This document shows positions 21,537-32,020 of a stretch of 64,000 bases of DNA, piece after piece. The notes beneath the pieces were generated by a model. It did no database searches, was not told where the DNA came from, and was given only the letters and a program-made list of their open reading frames with translations. Position 1 is the first letter of the stretch. Each line of letters starts with the position of its first letter. Both the position numbers and the translations under genes were made by a program. The DNA is from Thalassia testudinum (lineage: Eukaryota > Streptophyta > Magnoliopsida > Alismatales > Hydrocharitaceae), in NCBI GenBank assembly GCA_037157565.1, contig JAZHRO010000013.1, positions 113,226,001 to 113,290,000 on the forward strand, given 5' to 3'.

Positions 21537-22692
21537 ATCCTATTGGGGGTAGTTTGGGTAAGATGGATAGGCATTGAAATCCGTGGTTTGGAAGAAATGG
21601 AGGGATGCGGGAAGAACAGATGAGAGAGAGTTGTGTACTCAACCAAGCAAACAAGCCTAGTCCTTATGGTGTATTCCTTAGGAGACCTAGAAATCTCACA
21701 AAGGTTCGTTAAGTCCGTAAGCACTAGACTCCCCTTCCCAAGGCTAATCTGGCCAGGTTGATTAGGAGGGGATTGCAGGGAAGGTTCTTCCTTTGGCTTG
21801 CGCCTTCGATTCCGTAAACCCCACAACCGCGGTCGTTTGACACTGCCCCGCAGCCTAGTCACCAGATTCTACCAAGGGAATGAAAGCCAAGTGCCTAGCG
21901 AACAAAACCTCACCTTTTGAGACTTAACTCAGTCCTGCCTAGGGCACGTCTACTCTATTTTAAAGGGTTAGGATAGTGCTTGTGCTTAGGGTGATGTGAT
22001 GAGGCGTTGATTGGGGTGGTGCCTCTTAATTTTCCACTTTCAAAGTGTGTGCTTCTAGCAAAATGTGGTTTTCAAGCAAGGATTTGTTAAGATGTGGTGT
22101 CTTTTAGTGTTTCATCCTTACTTTAGTACTTTTTAGGGTTGACGTGTCTTAATATTTTCAAACAAGTTTCAGTGGGCACGTCAAGTTTTGCACACAATTC
22201 GATGAAAGTAGATTTCCTTTTTATTCTGTAGAGGCTCTAAAACCCTAGTGTACTCATCCTAATGATCATGCAGCTTCTATTTGATGAGTCAGTTTTAGGA
22301 TTGAGTGGTGCGGCCCAGGTCAACTCACGGTGGCTTCGCAAACACCACTCAAGAAAAAGAAAAGAACACTCCAAGAATTTATTCAGAATGTTCGAGTGTA
22401 CATTTTTTGTGGGGTGATGTGTTAAGGATGTGGGTCGAGCAATCATACACCACGCCAATTTTTTTCAGTTTTTACGATTTTTTTTTAGTTTTTTCACGCA
22501 AGCAAACAGTCATGAGAGGAAGATTACTCACTATTGGTCCTCGTAACACCTACTCCCTTGCTACCGTCGTGGGATGCGTCGCTTCGCCGTCCATGCGCTG
22601 AACTCCTGCACCCGTCAAGTAAAAAGGAAAATAGGGCATTAGACGCTGTGAGAATAAACGTGGAATGGAGGTGATAAAACAAATCCGTTGCC
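21537..22692 (-). other. E2 5' leader
   Basis: Contains the conserved leader motif at 21831-21866 (plus ggtcgtttgacactgcccc ... accagat) and the paired element GAGTGGTG (22303-22310) with CACCACTC (22343-22350). Overlapping small ORFs here (e.g. 21395-21862) are not conserved in E1 or E3. Confidence 0.65.
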
Positions 22693-22710
22693 TCCCCGGC
22701 AACGGTGCCA
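22693..22710 (-). other. E2 primer-binding site, tRNA-Asp type
   Basis: Minus-strand TGGCACCGTTGCCGGGGA, 5 nt inside the 5' LTR. One mismatch to the tRNA-Asp 3' end (C to T on the plus strand). Confidence 0.88.
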
Positions 22711-22715
22711 AAAAC

Positions 22716-24078
22716 TGACGTGTCGTTGTGCGTGTGTGTTAAGGAGTGTCATTATAGTCGCACTTGCAACATCGATTTTAAAATAAGTAAACGGAGGTGA
22801 GTCCGAGTGTCGGTCTCAGAGAGGCATGAAAATCGGATTTTTGCTTATCACTTGTTGTCACGAAAAGTGCGGAGTTTTGCTTGCGAAAGATGCGATTTTG
22901 AAAAGCGAGAGAGAGAGATAGAGAGAGAGAGAAGGTTTAGGGTTAGAAAGCTCTTTGTTTTGATCATGCAACGTGAACAAAAATTAAAATGGCAATTGAA
23001 CGGAAAATAACTTCATTAAACATGCACTTGTAGTTCATAACTTACAACATTAAATACATGCTTCAACAAAAGTAATAAAAAGCTTAAAAGAGAGAGAGTG
23101 TGTGTGTGTGGAGAGCGATGAGGCAGCCACGGCGGTGGAGGAGGTTCCATCGGTGGCTCGTCGTCTCCGACGATTACAAGAGGGCTTAAAGCTAGCTAAG
23201 AGAGGGGTGAAGTAGTTGCAAGGGGGAGTGAATGCCTTGAATGGTGGTTGGAGGGGGTTTAAATAGAGTTAAGGGCTTCCTAAAAGAAGAAGGGGCTTTA
23301 GCGACATCCAGAGCGTCGCTAAAACCACTCCCAAAAACCTCGGTGAAGCCCTCCAGCCGCCTGCTTCGTTTCTTCTCTTCATGCGATCCGCGGCCGCTGA
23401 ACGAGAGCCGTCCGATCAAAGATCGGACGGTTGAGAGTCCTCCTCGACTGCGCTGGGATCACGCCTCGGGCGCACGTGTGCGCGCACGTCATCGCCCGGC
23501 ATGCGCGCGCGCGTGGACGCCCGTGAGCTGCGATCGCGCCGCGTGACAAGATCTCAGCCGCCCACTACTGATCGGGCGGCCCAATTTCTCCGCACCCATC
23601 TCCCGTCTTCAATTTCGCCTCTGCGCGACTCAAACCCGCGTCGCGTGCATGAGGGCGTGCGCGCTAACCGTTGCGCCACGTCCGCACTTTGTCGCGGCGA
23701 CCGCGGGCGAGCACGCGAGTCTCGGCTGGCTAAAGGCACGACGTGCGGTGGGGCTGGGCAGACGTGGTGCAATCTGGGCTATTGATCTCCAGATCAACGG
23801 TTAGAACTTCTTGGGCCCATTGTAGGAGCTCCGGATGTTGGATTTGGCTGATCCTGAGTCTGTTGAACTCCGTTCGTCGTTCTGAATCCATCCGTGCGGT
23901 CCAATTGCTCATCTAAGGCCTACTTTGACAAATGCTTACACAAATGGCCATTAATACAGTTTATGAGCAATCTTGGTACATGATGCATGCAATGCTCCTA
24001 TTCTACTTATGTTGTGCCTTTTATTCTAAAGATGGGCCATATTCAACATAATTACCACCCCCTTGTGTAGTGTTATCA
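22716..24078 (-). repeat. E2 5' LTR
   Basis: 1363 bp copy of the left LTR, followed by TSD CTACC (24079-24083). TATA-like CTATTTAAA at 23258-23266; dyad TTTAGCGAC/GTCGCTAAA at 23297-23305 and 23315-23323 (9 bp). tRNA-like A box TGGCGCAACGG at 23668-23678, a full match to the Pol III A-box pattern, and B-like GGTTTGAGTCG at 23626-23636, starts 42 nt apart. The A box is 412 bp upstream of TATA. It differs from the left LTR by several indels and many substitutions, so the insertion is not recent. Confidence 0.93.
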
Positions 24079-24083
24079 CTACC

Positions 24084-25061
24084 ATTCCTATATAAATCCC
24101 CTACCACAACCATTAAATCTTCACCCTTGGCTATAATTTTCTACCCATATTTCCACCTACATAGAAGGTCAAGAGAAGAAGAAGATTAAGGGGATACTCT
24201 ATCCCCTTGGTGCCTTCCCTTCTTCTCTTCTCTCTTGTGCCTACGCCAGCCAAGGAAAGAAGCCAGGCATTGGAGGACAACCTAGGGTACACGCCTACCA
24301 TAGGAAGTGGAGGATTTGAGGGTGGTACACTACCACCCTTGGAAAAGGAATCAAAGGTGGGCCACGCCACCTTAGGAGAAGCCTTTGAAGGTGGAATTCC
24401 ATCCACCTTGGAGGAGTCAAGCACACCCCCCTTGGGCTTGCTAGGAGAAGTTCACCAACTTGGAGAAGCCTTGCGAGAAGGAGGAGCTCTTTTTGATTGC
24501 GGGAGCAGCCGCCATTGGACCAAGAGCCTTGCCATCTTCACCATCATTTTAGAGGATAACTATTTTTATTTTATTTTTGCACTTTTAATTCTAGTAGTTG
24601 AAGCATTCCTCTACTAGGTTTTTGTGCAAAACAATTCCTCATTTTTATTAAAGTTGTTGCCTTCTTTGCAATTTTCTCGCATTTGATTGCTTTTGTTCTA
24701 GCACTTTTCCCTCCCTCTCCCTAATTACTCTAGGCCTCCACGTGCCTAGAGTGAGCTTAGGGAGAGGCTCTACTTCTCACCTTAGTAGAAATATAGTGGA
24801 TTAGGTGTTAGTTGTTTCCAACTCTCTTCAAAATTCGTATTGCCGTTATTTCAAAAATCCATAAAAATTATATATTTAAAAAGAACAAAAAGAAAGTTGA
24901 CTTTCATTCCCGAACAAGAGACTTGAATTTCGCAAAATATTGCCTACTTAGACGACCCTAGATACTCCCCTATCTAGGTTACAAATTTTAAAAGCGAACA
25001 AATTTACTCATTGCAGCGACTTAAAACCCTAATCTTAAAAATCGTGTAATTTTCCGTATCA
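24084..25061 (+). repeat. E4 3' LTR, second part (TATA, R, U5)
   Basis: Continues the LTR interrupted at 17185. A TATA box (CCTATATAAATCC, about 24088-24100) follows the E2 site at once. Three tandem hairpins lie in the transcribed part: AGGGTGGTA/TACCACCCT (24319-24327/24331-24339), AAGGTGG/CCACCTT (24354-24360/24367-24373), AAGGTGG/CCACCTT (24388-24394/24403-24409). A 136-codon open frame (24207-24617) covers them but looks like a by-product. The end CCGTATCA at 25061 is homologous to the E3 LTR end. CTACT (25062-25066) would be the E4 target duplication. Confidence 0.85.
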
Positions 25062-26765
25062 CTACTCTTCTAGCTAAGCTAGCTCAGCTAAGTTCTACCT
25101 AGTTCCACCAACATGGCCTTCCAACCTACTTAGCTAACTCCACCAAAAAGACCTTAAATAGTCCACTACTTAAGCTACTTACTTCTACCTAAAGATGGTG
25201 CCACCTTAAAGCACCCCTTCACCAAATAACCACCCCTTAACCAACCCATTTTTGGCGCCAAAACCGAGAGACACCAACACCCACACCCCTCCATACTTGG
25301 CGCCAAAAATGAAGCTAACATCCACCCTACATCTACCCTCTTAACCTATCTCCACCATTAAACAAGTGGTGCTGCCCTTAACCATCCTAATGTTGGCACC
25401 AACACCATTTAACCCATCATAACCACCTCCCTACACAACCCTACACATGGCGCCAACTAACCCTAGCCAATAGCTCACCTAACCACCCTCCTAATCTAAT
25501 CCTATCCATCCATCCATCTCCACACCAACCAATAACCCTTAACCTACATAGAGTTGGCGCCAACTCCATTTAACCCAACCATAACCACCACTCAACACAC
25601 CCCTACATATGGTGCCAATCTAATCTAACCCTCCATCCATTAACCACCCTCCTAAGCATCCATCTTGGCCCTACAACACACCACACAACCCCTTAACCCT
25701 AGTCTCCATCAAGGGTTGGTGCCAACTCCTAAGAAGCCTCTTCATTTTGGTGCCATTAACCCTAGCCCTAGGATCCCATAACCACCCCCTATAAGCCATC
25801 CTAGCCATCCATCCTTTAACTATACCTACACCCCTACCCATCCTATAAAAAGACCATTAACTACCCATTTCAAATTATCCTTGGTTACATTTTTCTACCC
25901 ATATTCCACCCATATCCAACATCCAAGGAGGGAAGGAGAGGAGGAGGAAGATCAAGGAGACATCCTGTCTCCTTGGTGGCTTCAACTTCTTCTTCCTTGT
26001 GTCGCCACCAAACCAACAAGGAAGGCCAGGAAAGGAGGACATCTAAAGGAGGAGATACTGAAAGTGGTCCATGCCACCTTAGGGAGGAGTTCTTGGAGTG
26101 GAGATCTTCCACACTAAGGAGGAGGAGGCATGCACACCTAGGGTTTGCCACAAGGAGGACATTCAGGGGAGAAGATTTCCTTTTGGTCTTGGGGCAACCA
26201 GGACTAGAGTAGGAATTCTGGGCAGCAGCAACATCATCAACATTATCTTCCTAAGCTTTCTTCTATATTATTGTTATTTCTTTTGCATAGTAGTGTAGTG
26301 TTTTTGTTGGAAATTACAAGTGAGAACGCCTCTCACTTGTGAGTTCTCTAACCCATTGTAAAATAATTTTTCAAATTAACAAAAACATTTCTCTATTTTT
26401 TTTTAGATAGCTTGTGATTGTGTTGTGACTTGCTTCTTCATTACACTAGGCCTTTTGTGCTTAGGGTGAGTTGGAGAAGTAAGACACTTGTTGCTTTGCA
26501 TTTCCTGTAGTTTCAATTTTCGTCTCTCTCTCCATATTTGTTTTGCCATATTCAAAATCCTAAAAAATTACATATTTCAAAACCTAAAAAAGAAGTTGAT
26601 TTCCAAGATTCAAGTGAGAGATTTTGTTAAAAGCATTCCTACTTCTCTTGGGACAAATCGAATACTTTCCCAAGTACTTGAAGTTTATAAATTTAAAAGT
26701 GATTCAAATTGCGTGTTACAACAACCTAATTCGTGATTTTTACAAATCACGCTTTTTAGCGATCA
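25062..26765 (+). repeat. E6 LTR, second half (interrupted by E4)
   Basis: Plus-strand LTR of the E3/E4 superfamily, entered at the AGCT-rich zone where E4 inserted. It has E2F-like palindromes TTTTGGCGCCAAAA (25250-25263), TTGGCGCCAA (25297-25306) and GAGTTGGCGCCAACTC (25551-25566), and a TATA box TCCTATAAAAAG (25841-25852). It ends TTTTAGCGATCA at 26765. The ORFs 25881-26298 fall in R and are not conserved. The first half of this LTR is not in the window. Confidence 0.75.
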
Positions 26766-27923
26766 GGCGTTAATTAGGATAATGCCTAACTATTTCTTTT
26801 TTGGTGCATGTACGAATTGGATGGGAAGTGGTACCCAAGCCAAATCAATAGGGTTTGCAAACAAGGAATTTTTTGGTTGAAGTGTTTTAGGGTTTTGATT
26901 AAGATTTAAGGTCTTTTAAGATTCTCACTTATTAATGATTCAAGAAAGGTTTTGTTGTTCCAAAAAATAATAACAAACAAGTTGTTGTTGGTGGAAGTCA
27001 ATTCCTTTAAAATTGATGTAACTAAGAGAGAAAATCAAAAACCCTAAAGTTGGAATTCCTAGTTATGCAACTTCTAAAAATGAATCTCTTTTTCAAATCT
27101 TTTTAGGTGGTCCAAATAAGAAAACAACACCACCACTTGATAGAAAATCAAACAAGGAATCTAAAAATTATTTTTTAAGATTTTATGAAATTGTTTGATT
27201 TTTTTTGGAATTTTATTCTTATTAGTGTTAAGAGTCAGAATTATAGATTCAGGGAATTGATTCTGTAAAAACCTCAAGTGACCTCAAAAATTTTTGGGAC
27301 TTTTATATGATATAAATAATTTCTAAAGGTTTCTAGTAATAAAAAGTTTGCCCAAATATGATGAGTTATAAAAATTTATAAAATTCACAGATAGTAAGAA
27401 AATAGTAAGAAAATAAGGTTTGACCCCTATTTAATCCATGAATTTTTTAATTTTATCTATTCAACAATGTTTCTTGAAAATTGGACTCAAGGTTCCTTAT
27501 TCAATGGGGCTTCCTTGAATGAAAATTGGTGATTTTAGGAAGCTTCTAAGTGCCCAAACCTGATTTTTGAAAATCAAGATAGAAGTTTAGATTTTCAAAA
27601 ATCAGACACCAATAAGGTGAAGGTGGTAGGAAAATGGAGCAAAAAGCAACAAAATGACTTTTAAGGTTCCGCCACCCTTAATTTTTCTTATTTTTTATTT
27701 TTTTGAAAACATAAAGATTTTTTTGAGTTTTTTGTTTTTATTTTTATATGAAAAGGCCTGGGTACTAACTTGAAGTACGCAAGAAGAAAAGAAACTTCAA
27801 GCTTCCCCTCCAAGTGCTCCAAATCCTTCTTCCGCTTCTGATTCGCACCTGAAATCAAAACAAACAAAATTTTGTGAGATCAAGCAAACAAGGGAGAGGT
27901 AAATGATGTGATTAAGCCATGCC
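26766..27923 (-). other. E5 5' leader (element truncated by E6)
   Basis: Minus-strand leader homologous to E3 45480-46630: matching order of 'aaaccctaaa', a 'gtggtccaaa...aaacaacaccacca' paired element (27106-27111 with 27128-27133), and 'caaacaaggaatc'. The rest of E5 (gag-pol) is beyond the E6 insertion and not visible. No coding potential. Confidence 0.8.
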
Positions 27924-27941
27924 TCCCCTACAATGGCACCA
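27924..27941 (-). other. E5 primer-binding site, degenerate tRNA-Asp type
   Basis: Minus-strand TGGTGCCATTGTAGGGGA, five bases before the LTR. About four mismatches to tRNA-Asp, but the position and flanking gcctcccc match E1, E2 and E3. Confidence 0.75.
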
Positions 27942-27946
27942 AAAAG

Positions 27947-29994
27947 TGATGTCGAAAATACGTGGTTTGTTAAATATGTGAAATAATGTCGTTGCAACAT
28001 GTAAATTCGCAATCAACTTTTAAAATTTATAATGCCTAGATAGTGAGGTATCTAGGATCATCTAAGGAGGCCAAATTGTTAATCACAAGAATAGATTCTC
28101 TCTCACTTCTCAAATCCACACTTATGTTTTTTTTATTTTGATTTATATTGTTTTTAGGGTTTTGAGAAACTATCGGGTATTTTGATGTGAAGATAAACTA
28201 AAGATAAGCCTATCACTAAACCTAAGTGATAAGAAGAAATCATCTTCTTCTAAGCTCACCCTACGCAAGTGCATCTAGGATAATTAAAAGAAGAAGGTGT
28301 GGTGCACTAAGCTACTAAAAGCAAGAAAAACACATTAACATAAAAATAGAAATTGGAAGGCAGATTGAAATCTTGTATTGCTAGAATTTGGAGTACATGT
28401 AGAGAAATGCTTCTTGTAATAACAATAAACTACTAGCTAATACAAAATATAAAGTAGAAGATAAAGAATAAAGGGATCCTCTGGTAGAAGTTTTGGATGG
28501 CTCTTGCTCCAAGTGTGGTTGTCTCACACCTGAAAAGAGTTCTCCTTAGCATCTTCCTCCTCCTCCAAGATGTCTCCTCAAGGTGGGCATCAACCATCTT
28601 GTTCCTTCTCTTTCCTGGCCATCCCCTCTCTGTAGATGACCTCCTCCTTGTCATGGCACAAGGGAGAAGAAAGAAAGGAAGAAGGCACCAATGGGGCAGG
28701 TAGGTTGCCCCCTTGATCTTCTTCTCTTCTTCTTCTTCCTTGGTGTGGATGAAGGTGGTATGGGTGGAACCTAATCTAATGGAGAAGATGATGTTAATGT
28801 GGTAGTTAGGTGGGGTATATATAGGATGGGAAGGGGGTGGTTATGGTGTTTTTTGGAGGGAAATGAAGGGGTGCTTGGATATTTTTGGAGGAAAAAATGA
28901 GAGGGAAATGAAGAGGTGCTTTGGTTTTCCCTCCAAAACTACCTTTTAAAAGGTGCTTATTTTGGAGGGAAAAAATGGAGGGTGGAGATGGATTTTGATG
29001 GTGGATGTGGGGTGGTAATGGAAGGGAAAGTTGGCACCAAAATGAAGTAGGAGTAGGTGGCCTTTTTGGTGGAGCTCAGGTAGTAGGGTAGTAAGTTTTG
29101 GTGTCATGGAGGTGGACTAGCTAAGCTAAGCTATCTTAGCTAATAAATGAGTGGAAAAGGAGGTAGGGGGAGCTAGGGTTTAGAGGAGAGGAGTTGGAAG
29201 GAGTTGCCTTGAGCTACACTAGAGCTGGTGGTTGCTGAAGAGAATTGAAATGAGCTACGTACCTTAGCTGGCTTAGTTTGCTAGTTCTTTGCTAGCTACT
29301 AAGCCAAGTTAAGATGGGCTAGCTTCTACTAAATTGAGCTGAGGAGAGCTGGGTCTAGTCTTCCTGGAGACTACCTAGCTAGCTGGAGTAGCTAGCTTAG
29401 GTCAAGTTGCTCAGCCCAACCAAGTTGTGCTGAGTTAAGTCTTCGGGAGCTGGACTTGAGCTGGCCTGAGTTGGTTGAGATCATCTTCAGCTGACTCGGT
29501 CTAGCTAGTTGATGGACATAGCTATTCATAGTCAGGTTGAGCTTCCAATGAACTGTTTTGAGCTAGACGAGCTGGAATGGAGCTGGGATCAACTATCTTG
29601 AACTAGGTTGAGTTGCCATCTAGCTAAGATGAGTTGAATGGAGCTGAGGTGAACTAGCTAGAGCTACCATTCAGCTAAGATAAGCTAAATGGAGCTAGGG
29701 ATGAGTTGATCTAACTAGAAGGAGCTAGGATCCAACTGGGATGAGCTGGATCAAGCTGGGATCCAGCTGATAGGAGCTTCTTCTTCATCTTCTACCTTCA
29801 TAAGTGCCAAGGTGTCTAGGATCTGACATTTTTCCTAATCCTGAATCTCAAATAAACACATCAAAAATACAATTAAAATGCAATGAATGCCTAACCTACG
29901 TAAATGCCTAAATGCAGCCCGGAAACCCATTTGCAGAGTTAAAACCCTAAGAGCTAGATCTATTTTAGGGCATAAGAATGATAATAAACTGGCA
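27947..29994 (-). repeat. E5 5' LTR
   Basis: Starts TGATGTCGAAAATACG. It is homologous along its length to the E3 LTR: the 'gatagtgaggtatctagg' block, a TATA box (TATATATA, 28816-28825), GGCGCC-like variants (gttggcaccaa near 29030), an AGCT-dense tract (29100-29790) and the terminal 'aatgataataaactggca'. The right end is ragged; the last CA is at 29993-29994. Beyond it the sequence is a CACTA transposase exon, so the LTR sits inside that gene. Confidence 0.8.
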
Positions 29995-31640
29995 TTTTTA
30001 CTACTTAGGGCATCACAGATTTTTACTATTGAACATAGATGGCAAACGTCATAGTTTAGGGGTAAAATTGATGGCAGAAAATGTCAATATTCAAAGAAAA
30101 ATCCAAAGAATAAACTTAGTACAGATTCTATCAAGTTGCCGGATTAGGATATCATGGATACATTACAAGTAATGGGTGAGAAACAGTTGGGTCGACCATT
30201 AAAACAAGATCAGATGACCTTTAAAAATTATGGATTTTGAAGGAAAAGCATTTTCTTTATGGAGCTGTCATATTGAAAAGATCTTACAATATGTCATAAT
30301 TTAGATATTATGCACATCGAAAAGAATGTGATGGATAATATTTTAGTCATATTAAATCTAATGATGATCCAAAGGATACGGTGAAAATAAGAAAAGACAT
30401 GAAGAGTTTGGGGATACGTCTTGAGCTACATATTCATGAGGAGGATAATTACTTCTTACCTACTATTTACAGCTTGAATAAGGATCAAAAGAGCAGATTG
30501 TTCTCATTCTTAAAGGACATTCAGGTGCTAGATGATTTTTCGTTGCAACTTTCTCATTGAATGAATGAAGCGCAGAAGAAGATATCTAGCTTGAAAAGTC
30601 ATGACTCCTACGTTTATATGCAAGTATTTTTTCCACTGGTGATATTAGGGATACTACCTAAACCAGTTGTTGATTCATTCATAGAAATGAGCTGATTTTT
30701 CAAAGTTATTTGTTCAAAGACACTACAAAATGATATGCTTGACCACTGGAATAAAAAAATAGTCATTATTCTCTATAAGAAGGAACATAGTCTTCCCCCA
30801 ACCTTATTCAATGTAATGGTTCATCTAACGTTGCATCTTGCAAATGAAGTGACAATTGGTTGACCTATACAATCCATATGGATGTATCCTGTGGAGCATT
30901 TTTTGAAAAATTTAAAAGATTATGTCTTGAACAAGGCAAAGTCAAACGGTTCAATTGTAGAAGTTTATATCGTGGAGGAGTATATAAATTTTACCTCCAT
31001 GTACAAGAATAAAATAGGCAATTACTTTAATAAACTTCAAAGGAACTATGAGGGGGGATATAATGACAATGATGAAGAATGTTTATCAATTTTTAATATT
31101 AGAGGAAGATTGATTCTGCTTACAGAATACAAGCTAATTTTGAAAATTGACAGGCGCTTGGAACATCTATATATTTTAAAGCAAATTCTGGAGATTGATT
31201 CATTTTATGATGAATTTGAATTATTATCTCATTCAAGTACTTCTAAATTTGACTTCATAGATTGGTTCAAAAATCATATTAATCAATTGAAAGAGGATAA
31301 GGACCCGCAATAGATACCAAATTTTGATGTAATTTTTGATATACCATTACATTATGTACATTACTACTCTATGTATATAATAAATGGGTTCAGATTTATA
31401 ATAAAAGAAATTGATGATAGAAAGTTTACATAATAGGTTGGAGCTGTTGATTCTGATCTTACCACCAGTCCAGATGGATACTATAGTGAAATCAATGAAA
31501 TTGTGGAGATTAGCTTCAGATATGATCATAGAGCTATCTTATTTAAATGACATTGCTTTGATGTTTTTAAAAAGGTCACTGGTTTCAAAATTGATAAGAA
31601 ACACAATTTCTTGAGTTTAAAGTGTAACCGTAAAATTCTT
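29995..31640 (+). pseudogene. Outer CACTA transposase TNP2 with DUF4218 and DUF4216 (decayed)
   Basis: Transposase of a plant CACTA (En/Spm) element, which cuts and moves its DNA. Seen in order: a YLGHHRFL motif directly after the E5 LTR (about 30001-30020); SIFFMELSY then LTICHNLDIMHIEKNVMDN (about 30248-30345), the hallmark TNP2 segment; LPTIYSLNKDQKSRLF; then the DUF4218 part, with an open frame 30882-31313 starting MYPVEHFLKNLKDYV and continuing NKAKSNGSI. A DUF4216-like stretch follows in another frame (about 31450-31630: EINEIVEISF, RAILFK, TGFKIDKKH). Several in-frame stops and frame changes show it is dead. The N-terminal half was displaced by E5 and is not in the window. Confidence 0.88.
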
Positions 31641-32020
31641 AGTGTTCTGAACCATTCACATTGGCATGTTAAGCTACACAAGTGTTTTACGCCTTGATAA
31701 TTGCTAAAGAGGTTGGGTTATACTAATAAAATAGTACAGCACAATCATTTTGGCGCACAATTTGAAGCATATCAAGAATTAATGGAAGAATGTCATATAG
31801 ATTCAAATGCAATAGATGTGGATATCTAAGGTTAGTAATAATTTCTTTACTTTGCTTCATTTTTGTTTTACTTATGCATTCTATATTTTCGAGTTTCTGT
31901 ACTTCCTTTGTGTATTTGTTTCATTATAGGTTTACTCTATGTAGTTGTTTATTTTTGTATTAATGCTTTATATATTGTTTACAACTGTATAAATTTTTGT
32001 ATTTATTTGTTGTTGTAGAT
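31641..32020 (+). other. CACTA inter-gene segment
   Basis: AT-rich sequence between TNP2 remnants and the second CACTA gene. The first 180 bases may still be TNP2 C-terminal coding (a short acidic stretch near 31770-31825). The T-rich remainder has no coding signal and may contain an intron or the second gene's promoter. Confidence 0.4.

Larger units (their letters stand above)
17186..24078 (-). mobile_element. E2: non-autonomous Athila-related LTR element
   Basis: 6.9 kb element with LTRs of 1384 and 1363 bp, TSD CTACC at 17181-17185 and 24079-24083, a tRNA-Asp-type primer site and a polypurine tract, read on the minus strand. Between them are only a leader, one Pro/Tyr-rich to acidic ORF and a 3' spacer. 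No protease, RT, RNase H or integrase can be found in any frame. Leader motif, leader hairpin, doubled 3' motif and LTR promoter layout match E1, so it probably depends on an E1-like element. It interrupts the E4 3' LTR a few bases before that LTR's TATA box. Confidence 0.93.

Noticed and set aside
24207..24617. 136-codon plus-strand ORF in the E4 LTR as a possible gene
   Set aside because: It lies over tandem hairpin units in the LTR transcribed region; the same zone in E3 opens in other frames and strands, and no domain or conserved protein is seen.
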